Below, piece by piece: positions 1 through 8,235 of a stretch of 64,000 nt of DNA; the stretch's first letter is position 1, and each line of letters starts with the position of its first letter. Below the pieces are notes generated by a model. It had not been told where the DNA came from. It searched no databases and saw only the letters and a program-made list of their open reading frames with translations. Position numbers and translations under genes: made by a program. This DNA is from Patulibacter brassicae (lineage in GTDB: Bacteria > Actinomycetota > Thermoleophilia > Solirubrobacterales > Solirubrobacteraceae): the NCBI RefSeq assembly GCF_033949425.1, contig NZ_JAXAVX010000006.1:130162-194161 (forward strand). Reading direction: 5' to 3'.

Positions 1-1
1 G

Positions 2-472
2 CCCGACGGGGGGGACGTCGGGACCGGAGCGGACGAGACGCCGGCCGCCGCGGAGGACTCGCCCGCGCGCCCGGCCGGTGCCGCGGAGGCGGTCCTCGCC
101 GCGCTGCTGACGCTGCGGCCGCAGGTGACGCGCCCTGACGTAGGGCGGGTGCCCCTGGCGCCGCCGCCGGCAGTGCGCACCTGCCGGGCCGCCCGCGCGA
201 CGGGGGTCCGTCGGCCCGTGATCCGTCGCGTGCGGCGCGTCGGCTCGTCGGTGCGCATCGCGCTGAAGGTGCCCGGGGTGACCGCGAGGACGCCGGTCCG
301 CGTCGACGTGCAGGTCCGGGTCGGCTGCGGGCGCTGGCGGGTCGCCCGGTCGCGCCTGCGCGTGACGCGCAGGACGACGATCATCGTCGTTCCGGGGAGC
401 CGCGCTGGCGACGTGCGGGTGCGCCTCCGGACGGGCGCGCGCGGCGTCTCCGCCTCCCGGTCGATCCCCTGA
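2..472 (+). CDS. C-terminal part of an unrecognised protein, cut by the window edge
   Basis: The frame is open from base 2 to a TGA ending at 472, so 156 residues are seen and the true start lies outside the window. The visible part opens with an Ala/Asp/Glu-rich linker, then an Arg/Val-rich stretch of alternating hydrophobic residues with two cysteines (in RTCRAAR and VGCGRW), which would suit a small beta-rich domain. I do not recognise the family. Third-position G+C is very high, as in its neighbours, which supports coding. It converges on the next gene, 114 bases away. A methionine codon does not occur in the visible part; GTG at 125 is an unlikely internal start. Confidence 0.55.
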   Translation, partial: PDGGDVGTGADETPAAAEDSPARPAGAAEAVLAALLTLRPQVTRPDVGRVPLAPPPAVRTCRAARATGVRRPVIRRVRRVGSSVRIALKVPGVTARTPVRVDVQVRVGCGRWRVARSRLRVTRRTTIIVVPGSRAGDVRVRLRTGARGVSASRSIP

Positions 473-586
473 GCAGCCGGCGCTGCCCGAGCGGCACGAG
501 CGGTCCGGGTGACGTCCTCCTCGACCGCGGAGGTCGTCTACCGAGCGCAACCGGACTCGGGAGACGCCGCACGATCCCGTGCGTCC

Positions 587-2089
587 TCACGCGCGAGACG
601 GACGCTCCTGGCCGAGGAGCAGCGCGAGGCGCTCGGTCGCCGACGCCAGGCGCCGGAAGTACGCCGAGCGGCTGAGGTGCAGCTCGCGGGCGGCGGGGCC
701 GTGGCCGCGGTCGGCGTCGAGGTAGCCCCGCTGGAGCACCGCGCGCTGGAGCTGCTCGTCCGGCGTGGCGCCGAAGGCCCGCTCGATGCCGGCGGCGAGG
801 CGGCGGCGGACGCTCGCGGCCCGCTCCTCGGGTCCCGCCCCGCGCGCGAGCGGGCTGGCAGCGAGGGTCAGCGGGTCGTGGAACGCGCGCAGCGCGTCGC
901 GGACGACCGCCACGCAGAGCGCGCCGCGATCCACGGCGGGGACCGCGACCCCGAGCGTCGCCAGCACGCGAGCGTGGACGTCCTCGGGGCGCGCCCCGCC
1001 GGCGGCGACGACCGCCCGCAGCGCGGCGCGGTCCGCGGCGGTCGGGACGGCCTCGACGAGGTCGTCGAGCAGCCACGGCTCGCCGAGGGTCGCGCGCTGG
1101 TGCAGGTGGTCGGCGATCGTCCGCCGCAGGGCGCGCTCCTGCAGCGGGGCGCGGCGACGCAGCTCCGCCGCGAGCGCCGCGCGCAGGTGGTCGTGCAGCC
1201 CGACGCGGGTGCCGACCTCGCGGCTCACGGTGCGCGCGCGCAGCCACGCCTCGGCAGCGTCGCCGTCGAGGCCGGGGAGGACGCCGGCGAGGAGGCGGCC
1301 GTCGACCGCCGGGAGGATCGCGGTGACGGCGAGCACGTCGGGGTCCGCCGCCGCGAGCTCGTCGCCGGCCAGCCGGTGCAGGAGCTCCTGGGCGAGCCCG
1401 CCCGGCGCCGCGCCCTGCTCGGCGTCGGCCGCGAGCACGAGCGCCAGCGGCAGGCCCCGCGACCACCGCAGGAGCCGCTCGTGGCGCTCCGCCGGGACGC
1501 CGCGCTGCGCGAGCAGCGCCTCGGCCGCGGTGCGGTCCAGGGGCTCGAGCGGGATCCGCGCGACGAGCGCGTCCCATCCCTCGTCGCTCCAGCGCGCGCT
1601 CGGGTCCCGGCGGGCGGCGAGGACGACCCGCAGGCCCGCCGGGGCGTCGGGCAGGACCCGGCGCTGCAGGTGCCCGTGCAGGTGGACGACGCCGTCGGTC
1701 GCGTCGAGCAGCAGCAGCGACGGTCCGTCGGCGGGGAGCGCCGCGACGGCGTCGGCGACGGCGGTCAGGTCGTCCCCGGCGTCGAGGTCGAGCCGGGCGA
1801 CGGGTCGACCGGCGTCGCGGGCGCGCTGCTCCAGGCGCCGCAGCAGCGCGCTCTTGCCGACGCCGGCGGGCCCGTGCAGCAGCACGATCGACGCGTCGTC
1901 GGCGGGGTCGAGGAGGCGCGCGAGCTCGGGCTCGCGCCCGACGAAGCGCGCGGCGTCGCGGCGCTCGCGCAGGTCGTGCAGCGAGGCGCCGTCGGCTGAG
2001 CGGGCGGCGGGCCGTGCGGTGCCCGGACGGGCGGGAGGACGGCCAGCGCGACGCCGGCTCGGGGTGGGGCGGAGGGCGGTGGCGGTCAC
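587..2089 (-). CDS. AAA-type ATPase with C-terminal HTH-like segment (probable regulator)
   Basis: The protein starts with an Arg/Pro-rich tail, then FVGREPEL and a Walker A motif GPAGVGKSALLRRL, a Walker B-like LLLLDATDG and a sensor-like VVLAARRDP. This is the layout of the ATPase half of LuxR/MalT-type (STAND) regulators. The end, ARELHLSRSAYFRRLASATE, resembles a helix-turn-helix of the kind found in ATPase-linked transcription factors. Function beyond nucleotide-dependent regulation is not shown. Start: GTG at 2089 has a TAGCCT box (bases 2100-2105, minus strand) ten bases before it. A longer reading from GTG at 2164 adds 25 residues but would place that box inside the gene. It is divergent from the VOC dioxygenase and might control it (inference only). 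Confidence 0.75.
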   Translation of the reverse strand: MTATALRPTPSRRRAGRPPARPGTARPAARSADGASLHDLRERRDAARFVGREPELARLLDPADDASIVLLHGPAGVGKSALLRRLEQRARDAGRPVARLDLDAGDDLTAVADAVAALPADGPSLLLLDATDGVVHLHGHLQRRVLPDAPAGLRVVLAARRDPSARWSDEGWDALVARIPLEPLDRTAAEALLAQRGVPAERHERLLRWSRGLPLALVLAADAEQGAAPGGLAQELLHRLAGDELAAADPDVLAVTAILPAVDGRLLAGVLPGLDGDAAEAWLRARTVSREVGTRVGLHDHLRAALAAELRRRAPLQERALRRTIADHLHQRATLGEPWLLDDLVEAVPTAADRAALRAVVAAGGARPEDVHARVLATLGVAVPAVDRGALCVAVVRDALRAFHDPLTLAASPLARGAGPEERAASVRRRLAAGIERAFGATPDEQLQRAVLQRGYLDADRGHGPAARELHLSRSAYFRRLASATERLALLLGQERPSRA

Positions 2090-2179
2090 GGTGCGTCGCA
2101 GGCTAGGTCCGGGATCGGTCCCGCTCTCCGGCCTGCGCCACGCCCCGGATGCGTCATCGGTCACGCCCGGGTGCCGCCC

Positions 2180-2227
2180 TTGACCGCGGCCGGGAGAGGC
2201 GTATCATCGTTGTTGCGTCCGCAACAA
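2180..2227 (+). promoter_or_regulatory. Promoter with perfect palindromic operator ahead of the VOC dioxygenase
   Basis: TTGACC (2180-2185), a 16-base spacer and TATCAT (2202-2207) form the best sigma-70-like promoter in the window. An inverted repeat, TTGTTGCG-TC-CGCAACAA (2210-2227), covers the expected transcription start. A repressor bound there would block initiation. TTGC...GCAA half-sites are common for MarR-type repressors, which often control ring-cleaving dioxygenases, but no MarR gene is in the window. A purine-rich ribosome site (AAGGGCGGGG) follows before ATG 2244. Confidence 0.8.
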
Positions 2228-2243
2228 ATGAAGGGCGGGGACC

Positions 2244-3239
2244 ATGCAGATCGACGGCATCCACCACATCTCGACCATGACCGGCGACGGCCGCGCGGCG
2301 ACGGAGTTCGCCACCGGCGTCCTCGGGCTGCGCCTGGCGGCGAAGACGGTGAACCAGGACGCGCCGGACATGTACCACCTGTTCTTCACCGACGAGGACG
2401 CGCAGCCGGGCGCGGACCTCACGATGTTCGAGGTCCGCGGGCTGCCGCGCGGGCGGGACGGCGCCGGCATGGTGCACCGCATCGGGTACCGCGTGGCCGA
2501 CGTCGACGCCCTGGCCTTCTGGGAGCAGCGCCTCACGCGGTACGGCCTGCCGAACCGCCGCGTCGGCGACGCGCTCTGGTTCGAGGATCCCGAGGGCCTG
2601 GGCTTCGAGCTCGTCGTGGACGACTCGCCCGACGAGCCGCTCTCGGCCGTCCACCCGCGGATCCCGGCGGAGGTCGCGCTGCGCGGGTTCGCCGGGGTGC
2701 GGCTGTACAGCCGCAACCCGGGCGCCACCGCGACCGCGCTCGAGGGCCCGCTCGGCGCGCGCCGCGTCGACGACCCGGCGACGGTGGACCGGACCGGCGG
2801 TGCCGCGACCGGCCGGGCGCCCCTGAGCGCCCACGAGCTGCGCTCGGACCGGCGCGGCGCGCACGTGCTCGTCGATGCGGCGCCCGAGCAGCGCCCGCTG
2901 CAGGGCGCGGGAACCGTCCACCACGTGGCCTTCGGCATCCGCGAGGCGGACTACGAGGCCTGGGACCCGCACGTCCGCGCGGCCGGCCTGCACACCTCGG
3001 GCCTCGTCGACCGCTTCTACTTCCACTCGATCTACTTCCGCGAGCCGGGCGGCGTGCTCTACGAGCTGGCCACGGACGAGCCGGGGTTCGAGGCGCGCAA
3101 CCCGCGGGAGGAGTGGGGCCGGAAGATCATCCTGCCGCCGTGGCTCGAGCCCCGCCGCGCCGAGGTCGAGGCCGGACTGCAGCCGATCCCGGACCCGCGC
3201 GAGGACTGGGATCCGGAGGAGCTCGCCGCGACGACCTGA
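2244..3239 (+). CDS. VOC-family ring-cleaving dioxygenase (MhqO-like)
   Basis: 331 residues with two vicinal-oxygen-chelate modules. Module one starts GIHHISTMTGD and module two contains VHHVAFGIRE. Metal ligands are expected at the histidine of each of these strands and at the glutamate in VLYELATDE near residue 275. Family members of this length and layout (MhqO/MhqA-type) open dihydroxylated aromatic rings such as hydroquinones and are commonly induced by quinones. The gene stands alone, convergent with pyk, behind the promoter/operator at 2180-2227. The exact substrate cannot be read from sequence. Confidence 0.85.
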   Translation: MQIDGIHHISTMTGDGRAATEFATGVLGLRLAAKTVNQDAPDMYHLFFTDEDAQPGADLTMFEVRGLPRGRDGAGMVHRIGYRVADVDALAFWEQRLTRYGLPNRRVGDALWFEDPEGLGFELVVDDSPDEPLSAVHPRIPAEVALRGFAGVRLYSRNPGATATALEGPLGARRVDDPATVDRTGGAATGRAPLSAHELRSDRRGAHVLVDAAPEQRPLQGAGTVHHVAFGIREADYEAWDPHVRAAGLHTSGLVDRFYFHSIYFREPGGVLYELATDEPGFEARNPREEWGRKIILPPWLEPRRAEVEAGLQPIPDPREDWDPEELAATT

Positions 3240-3356
3240 GGCCGCGGCCGAGACGAGAAGCAGGGCGGGGCCCGGCCCTCCCGGGTGCCCTGCGCCCGAG
3301 CTTCCCGGACGCTGAGGCCGCGGCCGAGACGAGAAGCAGGGCGGGGCCCGGCCCTC
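3236..3356. repeat. 45-base perfect direct repeat (76-base period) at a convergent gene end
   Basis: Bases 3236-3280 are repeated exactly at 3312-3356, giving 1.6 copies of a 76-base unit. Copy one contains the stop codon of the VOC dioxygenase, and copy two ends five bases before the pyk stop. GCAGGGC (3260-3266) pairs with GCCCTGC (3287-3293), so copy one can fold into a terminator-like hairpin. It looks like a tandem duplication of the gene end; no transposase is nearby. Confidence 0.9.
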
Positions 3357-3360
3357 TCCC

Positions 3361-4782
3361 TCAGATCGTCTGGACCTGGACGAGGCTCGTGGTGCCCGGG
3401 GTGCCGGACGGCAGCCCGGCGGTGATGACGACGCGATCCCCGGGCCGGCACCAGCCGAGCTCGCGGACGCGCGCCGCGGCGTCCGCGATGAGCTCCTCGG
3501 TGATGCCGTGGTGGGCCATCATGGCGCCCTCGACGCCCCACATGAGGTTGCAGCGCGCGACGGTCTCGCGGCTCGGCGAGAGCGCGATGACCCGCCGATC
3601 GGGACGGTGGGCGGACACGAGGCGCGCCGAGCGTCCCGAGAGCGTCGGGACGACGATCGCGGCGGCGTCGAGCTCCTGCGCGACCGCGACCGCGCTGCGC
3701 GCGACCGCCCACGACGGGTCCGCGCTGTCGCGACGGACCCGGCGCTGGTTCCAGTCCCAGGTCGGCGCGACGGCCTCGGTCTCGACCGCGACCTCCGCGA
3801 GCGTCCGGACGGCCTCGACGGGGTAGCGCCCGACGGCGCTCTCCTGGGAGAGCATCACGGCGTCCGTGCCGTCGAGGATCGCGTTGGCGACGTCGGTGAC
3901 CTCGGCGCGCGTCGGGCGGGCGCTGTGGACCATCGACTCGAGCATCTGGGTCGCGGTGATCGCCGGCCGCGCGAGCGCGCCGGCCATCGCGATGAGCTCC
4001 TTCTGCACGCGCGGGACGCGGGCGATCGGCAGCTCGATCCCGAGGTCGCCGCGGGCGACCATGATGCAGTCCGCCGCGCGGACGATCGCCTCGGCGTTCT
4101 CGATCGCCTGCGGCTTCTCGAACTTCGCGATCAGCGGGCAGCGGGTCTTCGAGCGCAGCAGCTCGATGTCCTCCGGGCGACGCACGAACGACACGGCGAC
4201 GAGGTCGACGCCCATCTGCCGACCGGCGGCGACGTGCGCGAGGTCCTCCTCCGGCACGGCGGGCAGCAGGTCCGCGGGCCCGGAGAGGTTCACGCCCTTG
4301 CGGCTGGAGACGGGGCCGCCGAGCTCGACGCGGCAATCCGCCTCGCCCTCCCCGGTGCGGACCGCCTCGACCTTGAGCCGGACGATGCCGTCGGCCAGGT
4401 GGACCTCCTCGCCCGGCTCCACGGCGTCGGCGAACCGGTCCCAGGCCACGACGAGCGATCGCTCGTCGCCGACGTCCTCGACGTTGCCCGAGCGCAGCGT
4501 CACGAGGTCGCCCTCCCGCAGGTCGACGACCTCCGGCTCGACCTGGCCGAGGCGGATCTTCGGCCCCGGCAGGTCCTGCAGGATCGCGACCGGCCGTCCG
4601 GCGCGCTCGGCGGCCTCGCGCACGAGCCGCACCGTCTCGGCGTGGTCCTCGTGGCTGCCGTGGCTGAAGTTCAGCCGGGCGACGTCCATGCCCGCGTGGA
4701 TCATCCGGACGAGGACGTCGGGGTCCCGGCTGGCGGGGCCGATCGTGGCGACGATCTTCGTGCGGCGCGGAGCGGGTGACAC
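3361..4782 (-). CDS. pyk: Pyruvate kinase
   Basis: 473 residues. Converts phosphoenolpyruvate and ADP to pyruvate and ATP, the last step of glycolysis. Recognised by RRTKIVATIGPAS at the N-terminus, ARLNFSHG, the substrate-loop sequence LPGPKIRLG, the Mg/K site in LIAKFEKPQAIEN, and MVARGDLGIELP; TATQMLESM follows. The C-terminal regulatory domain ends GTTSLVQVQTI. Start chosen at GTG 4782 because TAGAGT lies seven bases upstream (4790-4795, minus strand), giving a leaderless start; GTG 4791 would add three residues but overlaps that box. Downstream of gpsA by 70 bases but with its own promoter. Confidence 0.95.
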   Translation of the reverse strand: MSPAPRRTKIVATIGPASRDPDVLVRMIHAGMDVARLNFSHGSHEDHAETVRLVREAAERAGRPVAILQDLPGPKIRLGQVEPEVVDLREGDLVTLRSGNVEDVGDERSLVVAWDRFADAVEPGEEVHLADGIVRLKVEAVRTGEGEADCRVELGGPVSSRKGVNLSGPADLLPAVPEEDLAHVAAGRQMGVDLVAVSFVRRPEDIELLRSKTRCPLIAKFEKPQAIENAEAIVRAADCIMVARGDLGIELPIARVPRVQKELIAMAGALARPAITATQMLESMVHSARPTRAEVTDVANAILDGTDAVMLSQESAVGRYPVEAVRTLAEVAVETEAVAPTWDWNQRRVRRDSADPSWAVARSAVAVAQELDAAAIVVPTLSGRSARLVSAHRPDRRVIALSPSRETVARCNLMWGVEGAMMAHHGITEELIADAAARVRELGWCRPGDRVVITAGLPSGTPGTTSLVQVQTI

Positions 4783-4852
4783 GCCCCTCACTCTAGGCGC
4801 ACGCGGCGGGGAACCCGTGAACCGGGCGTGGAGGCGCCCCCGGGCGCGCGGG

Positions 4853-6094
4853 TCAGCGCTCGGTCGCGGCCGGCGCCGTCGGCGCGCCGTCGCCCCCCGC
4901 GGTCAGCGCGGGGGCCTCCTCGACCGCCGAGCCCTCGACGGCGGGGGCGGCCGGGGTCGCCTCGAGCGCCGGCGGATCGCGACGGATGCGCAGGAGCCGC
5001 AGCAGCCCGTTCCACCAGCGGCGCAGCGGTCCCGGCTCGCCGGCGCTCCAGCGCGCGGGCGGCGGGACGGTCGTGCGGACGAGCCCGACCCACGCGGGCA
5101 GCGGGAGCGTCCCCTGGATGAGCTGGACGAGCCCGGTCGTCACGGGCGCGTCGATCCCGTACCGGCGCAGGGCGGAGGCGAGCAGCGGCACCGACTCGAA
5201 CGCCTCGATCGCCTGCCCGACCCGCGCGGGGATCTCGGCGGTCGGGACGCCCTCGGCGAGCAGCTCGCCGGCGCGGCGGTTGCGGCTCTGCGGGGCGAGG
5301 GCGGTGGCGACGAGGTCCCCGGTGCCGGCCAGGCCGATGAAGCTCACCGGCTGCGCGCCGAGCCGCTCGGCGAGCCGCCAGACCTCGCTGAAGATGTGCC
5401 CCGCGGCGGCGCCGGCGGCGTTCAGGCCCTGGCCCTCGGTCGCGCCCGCCGCGAGCGCGGCGGCGTTCTTCGCCGCGCCGGCGAGCTCGACGCCGACCGG
5501 GTCGTCGGTGTGCTCGCAGACGACGCCGGCCCGCAGGAAGACGGCGGCGATCGTCGCGGCGAGCTCCTCGTCGGCCGAGGACGCGACGAGCCCGGCGCCC
5601 TGGGTGACCATCTCCTTCGCGTGCGCGGGACCGCCGATGCACGCGACGCGGGCGCTGCCGAAGCGCTCCGCCAGCAGGACCGTCGGCGGGATCCCGTGCG
5701 GCGGGACGAGCCCCTTGCTCAGCGACACGACCTTCGCCCGCCGATCCAGCCCGTCGGCCTCGAGGCGCCGGACGGCGTCGCCGAGGTGCGCCGAGGGCAC
5801 GCCGAGGAAGACGAACTCCGCGCGGCCGGGACCGGCGTCGATCGGCTCGATCCGGAGGCTCGTGGGCAGCTCGACGCCGGGCAGGTAGCGGGCGTTCTCG
5901 CCGTCCCGCCGCAGCTGCTCGGCCTGCTGCGCGGTCCGCGTCTGGAGCGTCGTGCGGAACCCGCCGCGCGCGAGCAGCACGGCCACGGCGGTGCCGAACG
6001 AGCCGGCGCCCACCACGAGGGCGCGGCGCCCGAGGGGGTTCGGCAGGTTGACGCCGCGCAGCGGCGCCGGGAGGGGACGGGGACGATCGGTCAT
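4853..6094 (-). CDS. gpsA: Glycerol-3-phosphate dehydrogenase [NAD(P)+]
   Basis: 413 residues. Reduces dihydroxyacetone phosphate to sn-glycerol 3-phosphate for phospholipid synthesis. The Rossmann motif is VVGAGSFGTAVA near residue 30; further family marks are SLSKGL, GPAHAKEM, the catalytic-lysine region GAAKNAAALAAGATEG and GLAGTGDL with SRNRRAGELL. The usual length is about 330-340 residues. Here the N-terminus is about 20 residues longer, and a tail of about 70 residues rich in Pro/Ala/Glu with a basic patch (RLLRIRRDPP) follows the fold. Starts 33 bases after the glycerate kinase reading frame, so probably co-transcribed. Confidence 0.95.
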   Translation of the reverse strand: MTDRPRPLPAPLRGVNLPNPLGRRALVVGAGSFGTAVAVLLARGGFRTTLQTRTAQQAEQLRRDGENARYLPGVELPTSLRIEPIDAGPGRAEFVFLGVPSAHLGDAVRRLEADGLDRRAKVVSLSKGLVPPHGIPPTVLLAERFGSARVACIGGPAHAKEMVTQGAGLVASSADEELAATIAAVFLRAGVVCEHTDDPVGVELAGAAKNAAALAAGATEGQGLNAAGAAAGHIFSEVWRLAERLGAQPVSFIGLAGTGDLVATALAPQSRNRRAGELLAEGVPTAEIPARVGQAIEAFESVPLLASALRRYGIDAPVTTGLVQLIQGTLPLPAWVGLVRTTVPPPARWSAGEPGPLRRWWNGLLRLLRIRRDPPALEATPAAPAVEGSAVEEAPALTAGGDGAPTAPAATER

Positions 6095-6127
6095 CGACGG
6101 ACTGCGAAGTACTACCCGAGGGCGCGC

Positions 6128-7186
6128 TCAGAGGTACGCCGCCACGCGCTCGCCCGCCGCCTCGAGCGTCGCGACGTCCCCGGCCTCGAGGACCGCGCGC
6201 AGGCCGAGCGCCCGCCGGGACGCGGGCTCCAGCGCGTCCTCCCCGGCGACGGCGAGGACCGGGACGCCGTGCCGCCGGGCGATCCCGGCGATCTCGCCCG
6301 CGACCTTGCCCTCGAGCGTCGTGGCGTCGATCCGGCCCTCCCCGACGACGACCGCGCGGGCGGCGCGCACGCGCGCCTCGACGTCGAGCGCGCCGAGCAC
6401 GAACGGCGCGCCGGGCTCGAGGACCGCGCCGTGCGCCGCCCAGAGCGCGCCCGAGATGCCGCCGGCGGCGCCCGTCCCCGGCACGCCGCGCGGATCGCGG
6501 GGCAGCGCCGCGGCCTGCTCGGCCATCCGGCGCTCGAGCAGCGGCAGCGTCGCGGCCGACGCGCCCTTCTGCGGGCCGAAGGTCGCCGCCGCGGCCTCCC
6601 ACGGCGTGCGCACGTCGCAGAGGCAGACGAGCTGCGCGTCGACCGGGCCGGGACCGCCGAGGCGCAGCCCGCTGGTGCCGAGGACCTCCAGCACGCCCGC
6701 TCCGCCGTCGACGGTGGCGCTCCCGCCGCACGCGACGAGGACGACGCTCGCGCCCTCGCGGACCGCCGCGACGATGAGCTCGCCGGTGCCGTGGCTCGTC
6801 GCGCGCAGGGGGTCGCGCTCGTCGGCGGCGAGCAGGGGCAGCCCGGTCGCGGCGGCCACCTCGACGATCGCCGTCGCTCCGTCCTCGACGAGCGCGAACC
6901 CCGCCGGTCGCGGTCGTCCGAGGGGGTCGCGCGCCGTCGTCCCCGCGGTCTCGCCGCCGAGTCCGAGCAGCAGCGTCGCGGCGGTGCCCTCGCCGCCGTC
7001 GGCGACCGGGCAGAGGTCGGGCGGGCGCAGCCCGGCGCGCTCGATCCCGCGGCCGATCGCGCCCGCGACCTAGGCCGCGGTCAGCGTCCCCTTGAACGCG
7101 TCCGGGGCGACGAGCACGGGGCGCTCGTCGCGTGGCCCGCTGGGCGGGACGGCGTCGGGCGCGTGCGCGCGTGCGCGCTCAGGCAC
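6128..7186 (-). pseudogene. Glycerate kinase interrupted by an in-frame amber codon
   Basis: Read through, the frame gives a 352-residue type I glycerate kinase (glycerate to phosphoglycerate): VLVAPDAFKGTLTAA, then TAG at 7072-7070, then VAGAIGRGIERAG, PVADGGEG, GGSATVDGGAGVLE, GAAGGISGAL, VVGEGRIDATTLEGK. Everything but the stop looks intact. GAG to TAG is a single change at a place where relatives often have Glu. Translation could begin at GTG 7186, which overlaps the previous gene by eight bases, or at GTG 7117, making the amber codon 39 or 16. An internal restart at ATG 6859 would lose the first ~109 residues, including the phosphate-binding N-terminus. Either a recent null allele or a sequencing error. 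Confidence 0.85.
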
Positions 7187-7391
7187 CGTCGTCGCGACGG
7201 AGGAAGAGGCTCCACACGAGCCAGGCGGCCGCGATCACCGCGGCGGCGATGAGGAGCGTCGAGAGCAGGGCGACGGCCGCCCCGATGATCCCCAGGACGA
7301 CCTTGACGAGGACGACGGCGACGACGATCGCGAGGACGATCTTCGCCAGGTCGAGGGTGCTCAGGCCGGAGTCGCCGCGCTTCGTCGCCAC
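7179..7391 (-). CDS. Small two-helix membrane protein
   Basis: 70 residues. After a short charged N-terminus come two hydrophobic segments (about residues 17-39 and 41-62, separated only by a glycine/alanine turn), ending in WSLFLRRDDGA, so both ends are probably cytoplasmic. No family recognised. GTG 7391 is preceded six bases upstream by TAGGCT (7398-7403, minus strand), a leaderless start. The stop codon overlaps the candidate GTG start of the glycerate kinase, which suggests translational coupling in one operon with gpsA. Confidence 0.7.
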   Translation of the reverse strand: MATKRGDSGLSTLDLAKIVLAIVVAVVLVKVVLGIIGAAVALLSTLLIAAAVIAAAWLVWSLFLRRDDGA

Positions 7392-7480
7392 CGCCCCAGC
7401 CTACCGCGGCCGCGGCGCGGCGACGCCGCTCCGCGGAGAAGGCCGCCCGGGCGCCGCGGGCGCCGGGGTACGATGGCCGC

Positions 7481-8191
7481 ATGGGCCATCCGACCGCCGG
7501 CGAAGAGGAGTACCTGGAGACGCTCTACTGGCTGCACGAGGTCCGCCTGCCGCTGACCGCGGCGAACGTCGCGCGCGCCATGATGCTCTCCGCGCCGACG
7601 GTCCACGAGATGGTCAAGCGGCTCGAGGCCGACGGCCTCATCACCCGCGACGAGCGCAAGCGGATCTCGTTCACCGACCGGGGTCTCGGCGTCGCGGAGA
7701 ACGTCGTGAGCCGCCATCGGCTCGTCGAGCGGTTCCTCACCGACGTCCTCGGGATCCCGTGGCACGAGGTCCACGAGGAGGCCGAGCGCATGGAGCACGC
7801 GATGAGCCCCGCGATCGAGCAGGGGATGCGCGACGCGATCGGCGACGCGACGACGTGCCCGCACGGCCACCCGATCGAGGTCGGCAAGCGGGAGCCCGGC
7901 GCGCCGCTGGCCGACGTCGAGCCGGGGGCCGCGATCCGCGTCCTGCGGTTCGAGAACGAGGCCGAGCAGGTCCTGCACTACCTCTACGGTCAGGGCGTGC
8001 GCCCGGGCCAGCAGGGTCGGCTGGTGGAGCGCGACGAGGACCGCGTCGTCTACGAGGACGCCGACGGCGAGCGCCACGCGCTGACGCTCAGCGCGGCGGA
8101 GACGGTCTCGGTGAAGGCCGACCCCTCCCCGCCGGAGCGCGTCGGCCTGCCGGCCGCGGTCGTGCTCGAGCAGGAGGCCTTCGGCCGCTGA
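7481..8191 (+). CDS. DtxR/MntR-family metal-dependent regulator
   Basis: 236 residues. N-terminal winged helix (EEEYLETLYWL, SAPTVHEMVKRLEADGLI), a dimerisation/metal domain (RHRLVERFL, VHEEAERMEHAMS), CPHGHPI, and a C-terminal SH3-like FeoA domain. DtxR/IdeR use a Cys in the motif C-R-W-E-H; here the same place is Glu (E-R-M-E-H), as in Mn-sensing MntR, so manganese rather than iron is the likelier signal (inference). Leaderless start: TACGAT at 7469-7474, six bases before ATG. Probable targets are metal transport genes; the double palindrome at 56338-56378 is a candidate site for some metal regulator, but a link to this one is unproven. Confidence 0.92.
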   Translation: MGHPTAGEEEYLETLYWLHEVRLPLTAANVARAMMLSAPTVHEMVKRLEADGLITRDERKRISFTDRGLGVAENVVSRHRLVERFLTDVLGIPWHEVHEEAERMEHAMSPAIEQGMRDAIGDATTCPHGHPIEVGKREPGAPLADVEPGAAIRVLRFENEAEQVLHYLYGQGVRPGQQGRLVERDEDRVVYEDADGERHALTLSAAETVSVKADPSPPERVGLPAAVVLEQEAFGR

Positions 8192-8193
8192 CG

Positions 8194-8225
8194 CGCCGCC
8201 GGTCCCCGGCCGGGGACCGGCGGCG
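8194..8225. terminator. Perfect 32-base palindrome between convergent genes
   Basis: The two halves, CGCCGCCGGTCCCCGG and its exact complement, lie between the stop of the DtxR-type gene and the stop of the convergent CU044-type gene. It can fold the same way on both strands, so it probably ends both transcripts. There is no T-run. Confidence 0.75.
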
Positions 8226-8235
8226 GCCGCCGCTG

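Noticed and set aside
2090..2164. Longer N-terminus for the ATPase (GTG 2164)
   Set aside because: The extra 25 residues include a good -10 box for the shorter start, and they match no domain. Kept as an alternative only.
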